The notes: a model not told the origin generated them from the letters alone. DNA of 36,880 bases from CAWBRT01 sp050015355 (GCA_050015355.1 JBEKBO010000037.1:1-36880), one strand, 5' to 3'. Shown: positions 22,831-31,783, counted from the first letter of the stretch. Numbers and translations: made by a program.

Positions 22831-23203
22831 GTCCTTCTCCTTTATCTCCAGCAGAATGCCTTGCACTGCTCCTGCAACCAGAGCAGCAAAGCACCAATCC
22901 ATAGCGAAACTACTGCGATAACAACAGAAAGTGCCAAGAACTGTCAACGCAAGTAACTACCTCGCAAAGGAAAGGACTCTCACGTGTTGCAGGCCGGCAG
23001 CGCGCCATGACTATATTCGGCGAGTTGTGACACCGATCACAACATCAGCGCTGCCAGGTACAGTAGACTTTTGCAACTTTGCCATCCAGCTTTGGCCCAA
23101 AGTCGCGGAAAGTTCATAGGATTCGCGCAGCGCCTGTACTTCACTCTAATTAAGAAGTTGCCGCGGCCTGAGGCCACTTGGCCAAATCACAGGAGAAGTT
23201 TCC
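22831..23203. other. Divergent region between UROD-family and MHS transporter genes
   Basis: This is a 373-base control region with no gene. It contains the extended CRP/FNR-type palindrome (23024-23043). The MHS transporter start is preceded by an AGGAG site. Short ORFs on both strands have no family resemblance. Confidence 0.6.
23024..23069 (+). promoter_or_regulatory. CRP/FNR-type operator plus -10-like box upstream of the MHS transporter
   Basis: The operator has seven-base perfect arms, GTTGTGA and TCACAAC, around CACCGA (23024-23043). A -10-like TAGACT (23064-23069; four of six bases) begins 30.5 bases after the centre, the same distance as in the DUF1847 promoter. Transcription would start about 130 bases before the MHS transporter gene. 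Since the operator lies in a divergent region, it might also influence the UROD-family gene. Confidence 0.6.
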
Positions 23204-24565
23204 ATGAGCAGTTCATCATCAAAAGAAGCGGCTGCACCGACCCACCCGCCTCTGGGCGTGATTTTCTCGGCCACCATCGGCTCGGCACTGGAATGGTACG
23301 ACTTCTTCCTGTACGGCACGGCAGCGGCGTTGGTGTTCGGACCACTGTTCTTCCCCAAATTCGATCCTCTGGTCGGAACCCTTCTCTCCTTCGCGACCTT
23401 CGGCGTCGGCTTCATCGTGCGGCCTTTCGGGGGAATTCTCTTCGGATACTTCGGCGACAAATACGGACGAAAGCCGGTGCTGATGGCGACCCTGCTGCTG
23501 GTCGGCGCCGGCACCATGTTGATCGGATGTCTGCCAACCTATAGCTCAATCGGAGTATGGGCGCCAATCCTGCTGGTCTCCATGCGCGTCATTCAGGGTT
23601 TCGGAGCTGGCGCCGAATACGGCGGCGCGGTCATCCTGCTCGTTGAATACTCGCCACCCGGAAAACGCGGCTTCTGGGGCAGCTTCGCCCCGCTCGGGGT
23701 CTCGATTGGCAATCTGCTCGCCGCAGGTGCGTTCGCGCTGGCCACCAGGCTGCCGAAAGAGCAGTTCATGTCCTGGGGATGGCGGATACCTTTCCTGCTC
23801 AGCATGGTGCTGATCCTGGTTGGTATTTACATTCGTTTCCGGGTGCTGGAGACGCCGGTGTTTCGCGAAACGATGGCGCGACGCGCCGGCAAGAAGCAGG
23901 AAAACCCTTTGATCGCATCCATCAGGCACCAACCGCGGAGTTTTTTCGTGGTTCTCGGAGCCCGTCTCGCCGAGAATGGATTGGGTTACCTGTTCCCGGT
24001 GTTTGGACTCACTTACGTCGTAACTAATCTTCAAGTGCCGAAATCGGTCGCGCTGAACGCTCTTTTCATCGCCTATTTCGTCGAGTTGTTCGCTGTGCCT
24101 GCGTTCTCTGCGCTCTCCGACCGCATCGGACGGAGACCGGTTTACATGTTTGGGGCGTTAGCCGGAGTGGCGCTGGCGTTCCCGTTCTTCGTGATGGTGG
24201 GCACAAGACAGTTTTTCTGGATCGCCGTCGCCTTCGTCCTGGCACGCGCGGTTGTAATTGCGGCGATGTTCGGCCCACAGGCCGCCTATTTCGCGGAGCT
24301 GTTCTCCCCAAGCCGCCGTTTCTCCGGCTTCGCCTTTGCCCGCGAAACTGGCTCCATCCTTGCCGGCGGGCCTGCCCCGTTTGTTGCCACCGCGCTAGTG
24401 GCATGGGCTAGCGGCGCATGGTGGCCGGTGGCCTGCTATGTTGTGCTGCTCTCGGGTCTCACCGCCTTCGCTGTCTGGTGCGGCCCCGAAACATATCGCG
24501 ACGACATTCGCGCCGAAGCCGGAGCGAATAAAGACCAAGCAGCGTTTGCTTCGCCCGGGCAATAG
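23204..24565 (+). CDS. MFS transporter, metabolite:H+ symporter (MHS) family
   Basis: This is a 12-helix major facilitator protein of 453 aa. S-A-L-E-W-Y-D-F-F-L-Y-G-T-A in helix 1 is the mark of the MHS group (ShiA, ProP, KgtP and CitA types). G-D-K-Y-G-R-K-P-V-L after helix 2 and D-R-I-G-R-R-P-V-Y after helix 8 are the paired loop motifs. The ATG follows an AGGAG site by eight bases. It should import a small organic acid or osmolyte with protons. The CRP/FNR-type operator upstream suggests control by carbon supply or redox state. It ends 34 bases from the convergent TIM-barrel gene. Confidence 0.9.
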   Translation: MSSSSSKEAAAPTHPPLGVIFSATIGSALEWYDFFLYGTAAALVFGPLFFPKFDPLVGTLLSFATFGVGFIVRPFGGILFGYFGDKYGRKPVLMATLLLVGAGTMLIGCLPTYSSIGVWAPILLVSMRVIQGFGAGAEYGGAVILLVEYSPPGKRGFWGSFAPLGVSIGNLLAAGAFALATRLPKEQFMSWGWRIPFLLSMVLILVGIYIRFRVLETPVFRETMARRAGKKQENPLIASIRHQPRSFFVVLGARLAENGLGYLFPVFGLTYVVTNLQVPKSVALNALFIAYFVELFAVPAFSALSDRIGRRPVYMFGALAGVALAFPFFVMVGTRQFFWIAVAFVLARAVVIAAMFGPQAAYFAELFSPSRRFSGFAFARETGSILAGGPAPFVATALVAWASGAWWPVACYVVLLSGLTAFAVWCGPETYRDDIRAEAGANKDQAAFASPGQ

Positions 24566-24599
24566 CGAGAGGAAGGTCAATTGCACTGGTAGGCGCTGG

Positions 24600-25418
24600 T
24601 CACGCGCTCCTTGCACAAATTTCCTCCAGAATCTTCCGGCTTGCTTGCAGGGCTGCTTCCTTCTCGCCGTCGGGGGCATAAATCTCTATCGAAGCGTGCC
24701 CCGCGAAACCGATCTGGCGCATCGCTTGGATCACCGGTCCGAAATCGATGCTTCCCCGATCGAGTCGCAGATGGTCATCGGCCTTGCCCATATTGGAGTG
24801 GAGATGGACATGTTTTAGCCGAGGTCCTGCGGCAAAAACCGCGGCAGCCGGCTCGAAACCTTCGAGAACGGCATGGCCCACATCCAGCGTTAAGCCGACG
24901 GCCGGGCTGGCGACACCCTCGGCGAGGCCGACCCAATCCTCGATGCTGCTGAATATGTTCACGGCCCCGTAGCCAACATTTTCCACGCCCAAAGTGATCC
25001 CCAGTCGCTCTGCTTCCGGTGCGCATTTGGCAATGGTATCGATGGAATATTTGAGCGCATCCCGCGCCGAGAGCTTGGGATCGGATTTCCAGCCGGAGTG
25101 GACAACCATCGTATTTGCGCCGATGGCCGCTGCCAAGCGTATGCCCTGAAGATAGTGGGCGACGACATCTTCGCGATGTCCGGCATTTTCCGATGCCGGA
25201 TTGATGTCCCAACAAGGCCCGTGCATCGAGTATTCGACACCGTACTTTTTCCCCAGAGCCTTGATCTGAGTTATGTCGGACGGTTGCACGCGGCGATAAT
25301 CCAGCGACGGTGAATCGGCAAAAATATCGATCGCCAGGAAGCCCATCCCGGCGAGTTTTTCCAACGAAGTCCTGACTGGCTCTTCCAGGTAAAGCAGTGT
25401 ATTGGCACAAATCTTCAT
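24600..25418 (-). CDS. Sugar phosphate isomerase/epimerase-like TIM barrel (AP endonuclease family 2)
   Basis: The 272-aa product has the xylose-isomerase-like barrel: S-M-H-G-P-C-W-D near residue 80, V-V-H-S-G-W near 105, L-G-V-E-N-V-G near 145, T-L-D-V-G-H-A near 182, L-K-H-V-H-L-H-S-N near 205 and a C-terminal H-A-S-I-E-I-Y. His, Glu and Asp at these sites form the expected metal centre. The start is five bases after the ABC ATPase stop, so it is the last gene of the importer operon. It probably isomerises or epimerises a sugar or polyol, perhaps the compound imported. The family also includes inosose dehydratases and tagatose epimerases, so the exact reaction is open. Confidence 0.87.
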   Translation of the reverse strand: MKICANTLLYLEEPVRTSLEKLAGMGFLAIDIFADSPSLDYRRVQPSDITQIKALGKKYGVEYSMHGPCWDINPASENAGHREDVVAHYLQGIRLAAAIGANTMVVHSGWKSDPKLSARDALKYSIDTIAKCAPEAERLGITLGVENVGYGAVNIFSSIEDWVGLAEGVASPAVGLTLDVGHAVLEGFEPAAAVFAAGPRLKHVHLHSNMGKADDHLRLDRGSIDFGPVIQAMRQIGFAGHASIEIYAPDGEKEAALQASRKILEEICARSA

Positions 25419-25423
25419 TCTTG

Positions 25424-26491
25424 TTACCTCGGTACGTTAAAATCCGCGGACCGAACGACGATTTTTCCGGGGTGGATACAGAAGCCTACGTTGTCGCCGG
25501 AGCGGATGCTGACGGCGTTGTCGAGGTCGATCACTATCTCTTCACCACCCGACAGGCGTCCTATGCCACGGACTCGCGCCCCCAGGAACAGGATATCCGT
25601 GATGTGAACGATGAGGTGCGGTTTCTCATCGGGCGAGGCAACGCGTAAGTCCTCAGGCCGGAAGATGACAACGACTTCGCGGCTGCCGGGGTCGCAAGGG
25701 ACCGGAAGGGTGGCGAATCCGAGGTTTACGGCCAAGCCGTCGCCGTCGGATGACTCAAGCAGGCCGCGATAGCAATTCGTGCGTCCGATGAACCCGGCAA
25801 CGAAAGCATTTGCCGGATTGTGGTAGATCTCCCGCGGCGTGTCGCATTGCTGAATCTGACCATCATTCATCACCGCGATCCGGTCTCCAAGGGCCATAGC
25901 CTCTGTCAGGTCATGGGTCACGTAAAGGGCCGTGATGCTCAACTCCTTTAACAGCCGAGCCAATTCCACCCGCAAGTTGTCGCGCAGCTTGGCATCAAGG
26001 GCCGTGAGAGGCTCGTCCAGGAGCAGGTACTCAGGTTCGATAGCGAGAGCCCGGGCAAACGCCACGCGCTGCTGCTGTCCGCCGGATAGCTGCGCGGGTT
26101 TGCGCGCGGCGAGCTCCGTTATGCCCATCATGTTCATCATCGTCGTGACCTGGCTGCCGATCCTCTCCTGCGAAGCCCCGCGCATTTCGAGCCCGAAGGC
26201 GATATTCTGGGCCACAGTCATGTTCGCGAACAACGCATAGTTCTGGAACACCATGCCGACGCCCCGTTTTTCCGGCGGCAAGTCGGTCACATCTTTATTG
26301 CCAAACAACACTCTGCCAGAGGTAGGTATCTCGAGCCCCGCCGTCATCCGAAGCGTTGTGGTCTTTCCACATCCGGACGGGCCGACCAGCACCATCGTTT
26401 CGCCCTTCTCAATCTCAAGGGACACTTCGCGGACGGCATAGACGCTCTTTGCATACTGCTTCGTCAGCCTGTCTATCGTCAGATGCGTCAT
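25424..26491 (-). CDS. ABC transporter ATP-binding protein (PotA/FbpC type)
   Basis: This is the ATPase subunit of the importer, 355 aa. The Walker A motif is G-P-S-G-C-G-K-T (37-44), the signature is L-S-G-G-Q-Q-Q near 135, and Walker B is L-L-L-D-E-P followed by the H-loop V-T-H-D-L-T-E-A. A C-terminal TOBE-type domain of about 110 residues, with V-V-I-F-R-P-E-D-L-R, follows, as in iron, polyamine, sulfate and 2-aminoethylphosphonate importers. The start overlaps the upstream permease stop (TGATG). Confidence 0.94.
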   Translation of the reverse strand: MTHLTIDRLTKQYAKSVYAVREVSLEIEKGETMVLVGPSGCGKTTTLRMTAGLEIPTSGRVLFGNKDVTDLPPEKRGVGMVFQNYALFANMTVAQNIAFGLEMRGASQERIGSQVTTMMNMMGITELAARKPAQLSGGQQQRVAFARALAIEPEYLLLDEPLTALDAKLRDNLRVELARLLKELSITALYVTHDLTEAMALGDRIAVMNDGQIQQCDTPREIYHNPANAFVAGFIGRTNCYRGLLESSDGDGLAVNLGFATLPVPCDPGSREVVVIFRPEDLRVASPDEKPHLIVHITDILFLGARVRGIGRLSGGEEIVIDLDNAVSIRSGDNVGFCIHPGKIVVRSADFNVPR

Positions 26492-27282
26492 CAGAACCCT
26501 CGTCCCTCTACCTTCTCACTTCCGAGATACTGGATCAGCGCCATCAGCGGCAGGGTGAACAGCAGGAATAGCGTGGTGTAGGCGCTGCCGATTTCAAGCC
26601 GCAAAGAGGCATAGGATTCATACAGGCCAACAGGCATCGTCATCGTCAAAGGCGTATACAGGAAAAACGTCAGGTTGAATTCACCCAGCGACATGGTTAA
26701 CACCATCAGCGACCCGGCAATGATTGCGTCCCGCACATTCGGAACAACCACCCGAATCAGCCGGGTACACCGGCCCGCGCCTAGGCTGGCCGCAGCTTCC
26801 TCCATCGCGGCCAGCTTCGCCGTCCGCAGCGCGGCCGTGACGGCACGGAGCATCAGCGGCATGGTGAAAATCACGTGGCCAACCACAATGAACAGCCAAC
26901 TGCCGGACAAGTAGTTGTGCGTCTGGATGAGCGCCAGAGCGATTGCAATCCCCGGTATCGCCACCGGCACGGAGAGCAGCTCCTCTAATCCGGTGGACCA
27001 GCGGGAGTGGCCCTTCGACAACGCGTAGGCGGCGGGAACACCCAGCAGGATGTCGATCATGACGGTTGCCGCCGCGATGATTACGCTGAATTTTATAGTA
27101 TGGGAATAATTCTCCCAAACATATGCGTACCATCTTAGGGTTAGTCCTTTTTCAAACATCGTCAGTCCCCAATATCCGGAAAACGATCCGATGATCGAGA
27201 TGAATACCGGCACAATCAGAAAAGCCGATACCAGGACGACGACAAAAAGGACCAAAAAGCGGCCCGGACCCCATCTTCGCAC
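26491..27282 (-). CDS. ABC transporter permease (PotC-like)
   Basis: This is the second membrane subunit, 263 aa with six helices. The coupling motif reads E-E-A-A-A-S-L-G-A-G-R-C-T-R near residue 160. I chose GTG 27282, which follows the upstream permease stop by four bases and has an AGAGGGGG site. An in-frame ATG at 27318 would overlap the upstream gene by 32 bases and is the alternative. With the next two genes it forms the importer of the PotBC/FbpB kind, which serves iron, polyamines or phosphonates in known cases. Confidence 0.88.
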   Translation of the reverse strand: MRRWGPGRFLVLFVVVLVSAFLIVPVFISIIGSFSGYWGLTMFEKGLTLRWYAYVWENYSHTIKFSVIIAAATVMIDILLGVPAAYALSKGHSRWSTGLEELLSVPVAIPGIAIALALIQTHNYLSGSWLFIVVGHVIFTMPLMLRAVTAALRTAKLAAMEEAAASLGAGRCTRLIRVVVPNVRDAIIAGSLMVLTMSLGEFNLTFFLYTPLTMTMPVGLYESYASLRLEIGSAYTTLFLLFTLPLMALIQYLGSEKVEGRGF

Positions 27283-27286
27283 CTGC

Positions 27287-28114
27287 TTACCCCCTCTCAC
27301 CGATAGTCCGGTAAGCATAATTGAACAGTAACGTGATCACTCCTAAAGTGATTGCCATTGCGCTGGCCGCTTCGATCTGGAAAGACAGCGTATATTCCGT
27401 ATACATCAAGACCGGCAGCACGCTGATGTTCTGGGCTAGCGTGAAGGCCGTCCCGAATGCACTCATCGAAGTGGCGAAACATAGAGCTCCGGCCGATACC
27501 AGCGCTGGCGACAGGGCCGGCAGGACAACCCGGCGAAAGGTGACGGCCGGTGTGGCGCCGAGGCTGCGAGCGGCTTCTTCGAGCCGCATGTCTAGCTTGT
27601 GTACTGAACCGACCATGGTCATGGTGACTTTAGGGATGCTGAAATAGAGATAGGCAAGAAACAGGCCCCCGTTCGTATATGCGATTCGCAGCAATGGCCT
27701 GCCGGTGAGTTGAGCGGTCACATTGGGGATAACCCCGGTCCTGCCGAATAGAATAATGATCATGAAGCCAACGACAACGCCGGGGAAAGACAGAGGGAAG
27801 GTAATCAGCGCCTGATAGAGCTTCTTCAACGGAAACTCCCAGCGCACCAGCACCATCGACAGCAACGTCGAAATCGCCAGCGTTACCAGCGTCACTGCAA
27901 CCGACAGGAAGATAGTATCGAACAGCGACTCCCGGTAACGAGGCTTGGTCAGGATATCGGTGTAGTGCACAATGCTCGGGCCCGCTTCTGAATGGAGGCT
28001 GGTGAGACCCAGCACGAGCATCGGGTAGATAAAGTAGTACGCCACGGTCAGAATGGCCGGGAGTAACAACCCCGAGACCCATAACTTATCCGCCATGCGG
28101 CGGCTTATCATCAT
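27287..28114 (-). CDS. ABC transporter permease (PotB-like)
   Basis: This is the first membrane subunit, 275 aa with six helices. The coupling motif reads E-E-A-A-R-S-L-G-A-T-P-A near residue 178. Two adjacent ATGs (28114 and 28111) both have GGGAGAG upstream, and the first is listed. The gene begins 89 bases after the binding-protein gene. The substrate is decided by the binding protein, not by this subunit. Confidence 0.9.
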   Translation of the reverse strand: MMISRRMADKLWVSGLLLPAILTVAYYFIYPMLVLGLTSLHSEAGPSIVHYTDILTKPRYRESLFDTIFLSVAVTLVTLAISTLLSMVLVRWEFPLKKLYQALITFPLSFPGVVVGFMIIILFGRTGVIPNVTAQLTGRPLLRIAYTNGGLFLAYLYFSIPKVTMTMVGSVHKLDMRLEEAARSLGATPAVTFRRVVLPALSPALVSAGALCFATSMSAFGTAFTLAQNISVLPVLMYTEYTLSFQIEAASAMAITLGVITLLFNYAYRTIGERG

Positions 28115-28203
28115 GCTCTCCCAACTTGGGAAAATGGCACTGTCCTCTCTGCCAATGAGAAGCCACCAGCGGAGAGGAAGTGCCAGACTAACCGCACGGA
28201 AAG

Positions 28204-29250
28204 TTATTTGGCAACAATCTCGGCTTGCCAGCGATCCGTGAAGGCCTTTTGGACCTGCTGCATCTTCAGATAATCGACCGCTTTCGTCCGCGCATAGTCG
28301 GAAGCCGGCAGCATCTGACTGGCAACTTCAGGAGGGACCATGCCCGCGCGGATCGGCTGCACGAATCCGCCGGCCCATATCTTCTGCCCTTCATCAGACA
28401 GCACATAATCGATGAGTTTTTTCGCAGCGTCGGGACGCGGCGCGCCCTTTACCATCCCGATTACATAGGGCATCTTCAGTGAGCCCTCAGCCGGAATCAC
28501 CACCTGCAGCGGAGCGTTCTCTTTAACTCTCGGGCGATACCCGTTGAAGTCGGCATCAATCAGGATAGGAATCTCGCCCTTGATGACCCGGGGCGTAGCC
28601 GTCTGTTTCGGGTGCTCAACGCCCTGCGCCTCTAAGCGCTTGAAATACTTGAATCCGGGCTCCCAGTTATCGAGGGATCCGCCCATCGCGAGATTCGCCG
28701 CAACCGCGACCGAGTATCCCACGGCCGCCGAAGTCGGATCGAGGAACGCGACCTTGCCTTTGTACTCCGGTTTCAATAGATCGGCCCAGCTCTTGGGCGC
28801 CGGTGTTTTGCCCAGCGCATCGGTATTAACGATGAACGCGATCGCGCCGTAGTGGATCGTCATCCAGCGGCCTTCGGGGTCCTTTAAGTCATTCGGGATC
28901 TCGTCGAACCCCGACGGTTTATAGCCCGCCAGCAAGTCTCTGTTCGCGGCCTCGTAGCCGAAGGTGATCCCGAGGTACGCCGCATCGGCACCCGGTTTTG
29001 CTTTCTCGGCGATCAGGGCGGTGACGGTCTGTCCGCTGTTTTTGTTGTCCGGCGTAGCCTGGATGCCGGTCTTGGCGCTGAATTTCTTGAGCATCTCGCC
29101 CCAGTTCGCCCACTCGGGCGGCGAGTTGTATACGACAATCTGTTTCGATTCAGCTGCCGGTTTCGTTTCGCAGCCGGAGAACAGCACAACCATAGTCAGC
29201 AGCCCAACCAGCAGCATTAAGGCGGACAGATCCCTCTTCTTGTTGGCCAT
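28204..29250 (-). CDS. ABC transporter substrate-binding lipoprotein (Fe3+/polyamine type)
   Basis: This 348-aa receptor heads the importer operon. The N-terminus is a lipoprotein signal with the lipobox L-F-S-G-C (Cys27), so it is lipid-anchored at a membrane. The mature part begins with K-Q-I-V-V-Y-N-S-P and contains I-H-Y-G-A-I-A-F-I-V-N-T and L-L-K-P-E-Y-K-G-K-V-A-F-L-D-P-T-S, as in ferric, thiamine and 2-aminoethylphosphonate receptors. The ligand cannot be read from the sequence; the TIM-barrel gene at the operon end hints at a sugar or polyol. A strong GGAGGAA site precedes the start. The promoter should lie in the AT-rich 29251-29382 stretch. Confidence 0.88.
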   Translation of the reverse strand: MANKKRDLSALMLLVGLLTMVVLFSGCETKPAAESKQIVVYNSPPEWANWGEMLKKFSAKTGIQATPDNKNSGQTVTALIAEKAKPGADAAYLGITFGYEAANRDLLAGYKPSGFDEIPNDLKDPEGRWMTIHYGAIAFIVNTDALGKTPAPKSWADLLKPEYKGKVAFLDPTSAAVGYSVAVAANLAMGGSLDNWEPGFKYFKRLEAQGVEHPKQTATPRVIKGEIPILIDADFNGYRPRVKENAPLQVVIPAEGSLKMPYVIGMVKGAPRPDAAKKLIDYVLSDEGQKIWAGGFVQPIRAGMVPPEVASQMLPASDYARTKAVDYLKMQQVQKAFTDRWQAEIVAK

Positions 29251-29382
29251 CGGAGTTCCTCCTGCAAAAAAGCATGTTAAATTGAGTATTGGAGTTCTTC
29301 CTCGAAAATCGTATTAAAAACCTGCGAATTATTTAAATTCTTGCCGGTTTCAGCGCAAAGTGACCCAGGCGCGTTTCAGGCC

Positions 29383-30042
29383 TCATCTGCAAGGACTCTT
29401 CTTTAGACGGAGGCTCGGGCCAGAGGCGGCATGGCTTGGCATACTTGCAATTCCAGACAAGAATGCCCTGGTAGCCATGTCCGTAAACACGAGCACATCT
29501 TTCTTTCCTGAGAACGGGAAGCGCCCGTTGCTCGCGAGTTTAGCTATGCCGTGCACCAACGACCATGCGAGCAGCGCCAAGCAGGTTGAGTCACCGCCTG
29601 GAAGCGACCCTTCTTTCTGGCATTCCTCGATATACCGGGTGAGGGTACCGAAGGCGCGCTCGCCCGCCTTCCGGCTTTCAAGGTTTGTCTTGATTGGCTG
29701 CGGAGTTTCAAAGATCACCACAAAATGCCGCGGGAAGCGTAACGCAAAATCCACGTATCCCTGCCCACTCAGCCGCAGCCTCTCCATGGCATTCCTTCCG
29801 GCCCCGGCCGCCTTCGTCATTGATTCCGTCAGACTGTTGAACCCCTCTGCGGCAACTGCGTTCAGCAAGTCGTCCTTGTCGCGGAAGTGCCGATAGGGGG
29901 CGTTGTGTGACACACCCGCTCGCCGCGCCACCTCTCGCAAGGTGAAGGCCGGGAGTCCGACGGTTCCGATGAGGTCGACGGCGGCATCGAGCAAGGCCTG
30001 TTTCAAGTTTCCGTGATGATAGGGCGGGGACTTCTTTTTCAT
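29383..30042 (-). CDS. TetR-family transcriptional regulator
   Basis: This is a 219-aa repressor-type protein. The N-terminal helix-turn-helix reads F-T-L-R-E-V-A-R-R-A-G-V-S-H-N-A-P-Y-R-H-F (about 36-56), with the family's typical Y-R-H-F ending. The C-terminal ligand domain resembles the WHG type (L-L-A-W-S-L-V-H-G-I-A-K-L). I chose ATG 30042 with GGAG four bases upstream; a start at 30300 would read through the divergent gene. It is divergent from the flavoprotein gene and an operator lies between them, so it most likely represses both. The ligand may be a small aromatic or redox-active compound. Confidence 0.92.
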   Translation of the reverse strand: MKKKSPPYHHGNLKQALLDAAVDLIGTVGLPAFTLREVARRAGVSHNAPYRHFRDKDDLLNAVAAEGFNSLTESMTKAAGAGRNAMERLRLSGQGYVDFALRFPRHFVVIFETPQPIKTNLESRKAGERAFGTLTRYIEECQKEGSLPGGDSTCLALLAWSLVHGIAKLASNGRFPFSGKKDVLVFTDMATRAFLSGIASMPSHAASGPSLRLKKSPCR

Positions 30043-30064
30043 CGTACTCCGTTTATAGCAAAAT

Positions 30065-30096
30065 ATGTTGACACACGCAACATTGCGAGTGAGAAT
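30065..30096 (+). promoter_or_regulatory. TetR operator overlapping a promoter of the flavoprotein gene
   Basis: The inverted repeat ATGTTG-ACACACG-CAACAT (30065-30083) has perfect six-base arms. A -35 box TTGACA (30068-30073) lies inside it, and GAGAAT (30091-30096; four of six TATAAT bases) follows 17 bases later. Binding of the divergent TetR protein would block this promoter. Transcription would begin near 30103, about 30 bases before the flavoprotein start. This is the best-defined control site in the window. Confidence 0.7.
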
Positions 30097-30136
30097 GTGG
30101 CTGCTGTCCACATTGGGATCGCAAAAGGATCGAATC

Positions 30137-31510
30137 ATGACGAGCGGGACAAATGCGGGAAGAATCGTGCTTCTGGACGGGACACCGGGTGGCGACGAGA
30201 GCCATGCGCCAATACTTACGATCCTGCGCGACACGCTCGCCGCCGGCGGTGCCGAGGTGCAGGCCTTTGCTTTGCGAGACATGAAGCTGGCACACTGCAT
30301 CGGTTGCTTCGGTTGCTGGATCGAAACCCCCGGGATTTGCGTTCAGGCCGATGCGGCCCGCGAAATAGCAGCGGCGATCGTTCATAGCGAAATGCTCGTC
30401 CTGTTTACGCCCGTCACCTTTGGCGGGTATTCGCCGGAACTCAAAGTGATGGTGGATCGATTCGTGCAGCTTACTCTTCCTTATTTCATCAGTTACCACA
30501 GAGAAATGCACCACCCTCCCCGCTATGTTCCCATGCCACGGCTCGTTGCAGTCGGGGTCCAGCGCCAGACCAGTCACGAGGAAGCCAGCATTTTCAAAAC
30601 TCTCGCGGGCCGCAATGCGCTCAATTTCCACGCACCAAGCCACGCAGCGGAAGTTGTCTCGCTTGGAGATGATGCTGATGCAATCCGCGATCGCATTCAG
30701 GCACTGCTCTCAAGATCGGATCCTTGTCCGATGCGGGATGTCGTCACGGCACTTCTACCATTACCACAGGCCCCAATAATGCCGGTCGCACACGGTGCCG
30801 CCCGGCGGGCTTTGCTCATTGTAGGCAGTCCAAAGGTAAAGCGGCCAAGCACATCGGGCGTTCTGGGCGGATATCTTTTGGAACGCCTCAAACAGAATGG
30901 CTGGGAGACGCAATCGTCGACCCTCAGAGCAGGTTTGCGCAGGGAGGAAGAGCAAGCCAAACTGCTCACCGCAGTTGACACTGCCAACCTCTTGATACTC
31001 GCGTTCCCGTTGTACATTGACTCACTGCCCTTCCTGATGACAAAGGCGCTGCAAGTCATAACAAAGCACCGGCTGGAGAATCCCAATCGGCTACCGCAAA
31101 GTGTCGTTGCGATCTCGAACAATGGCTTTATTGAGGCCCACCAGAACAATGTAGCCTTGGCCATTTGCCATCAATTCGCGAAACAGAGCCAAATCGCCTG
31201 GGCTGGCGCTCTGGCGATGGGTGCTGGAGAAGCCCTGAGCAGCGGGCAACCTCTTCGGCCTCCGCTTGCCAGGTATGCAATAAAGGCCCTCAGCATCACA
31301 GCCGATGCGTTGAGTAAGGGACATTCGGTGCCGCACGAGGCAGCAACTTTGATCGGCAAAAGCCCCTTCCCAACCGTCTTATGGCGTTGGCTCTTCGCGA
31401 GAGTTGGGACGAGTACGTTTCAACGGCAGGCATCCGCGAATGGTCTCAGCAGAAAACAGATGGTAGACCGGCCTTACGCGCAATCGGCACGAATCTCTAC
31501 CACTGGCTAG
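30137..31510 (+). CDS. Tandem flavodoxin-like protein with Fe-S-type cysteine motif
   Basis: The 457-aa product holds two flavodoxin/FMN-reductase-like domains. The first (about 8-190) begins R-I-V-L-L-D-G-T-P and has C54-x2-C57-x2-C60-x7-C68, the compact cysteine spacing of iron-sulfur flavoproteins. The second (about 225-420) begins A-L-L-I-V-G-S-P-K and lacks these cysteines. The protein should bind FMN in one or both domains and move electrons, perhaps reducing quinones, nitro compounds or other xenobiotics. I chose the ATG with AGGA seven bases upstream over the 30065 ATG, which lies in the operator. It is divergent from the TetR gene that probably controls it. A fused pair is longer than usual members (~180-250 aa). 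Confidence 0.83.
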   Translation: MTSGTNAGRIVLLDGTPGGDESHAPILTILRDTLAAGGAEVQAFALRDMKLAHCIGCFGCWIETPGICVQADAAREIAAAIVHSEMLVLFTPVTFGGYSPELKVMVDRFVQLTLPYFISYHREMHHPPRYVPMPRLVAVGVQRQTSHEEASIFKTLAGRNALNFHAPSHAAEVVSLGDDADAIRDRIQALLSRSDPCPMRDVVTALLPLPQAPIMPVAHGAARRALLIVGSPKVKRPSTSGVLGGYLLERLKQNGWETQSSTLRAGLRREEEQAKLLTAVDTANLLILAFPLYIDSLPFLMTKALQVITKHRLENPNRLPQSVVAISNNGFIEAHQNNVALAICHQFAKQSQIAWAGALAMGAGEALSSGQPLRPPLARYAIKALSITADALSKGHSVPHEAATLIGKSPFPTVLWRWLFARVGTSTFQRQASANGLSRKQMVDRPYAQSARISTTG

Positions 31511-31783
31511 AAACCAACCACTCGACCACTCTCTAACTGAAGACTTTCAGGGAAACAGAACGTGAGTCAGATTCTGACCACAATTGCGGTCGGAAGAAAC
31601 ATTTGCGCACCACAGTATCAGACTGCCGAATGAATTCGAGCGAATGGGCAGGCATCGCGATTTCTGACCATCGTCGAGGCTATGCAGTAGTGGTTAAGAG
31701 TGAAAGGCGAAGCGGGGAAGAACCGCCAATCGCGCTGGCGTTCGACGAGAGAGTGAAGCGGCTTCGAAGCTTCACGCGCGAAC

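Noticed and set aside
29908..29922. GTGTG-A-CACAC palindrome
   Set aside because: It lies inside the TetR coding region, in the conserved helix-turn-helix part, so codon constraints explain it.
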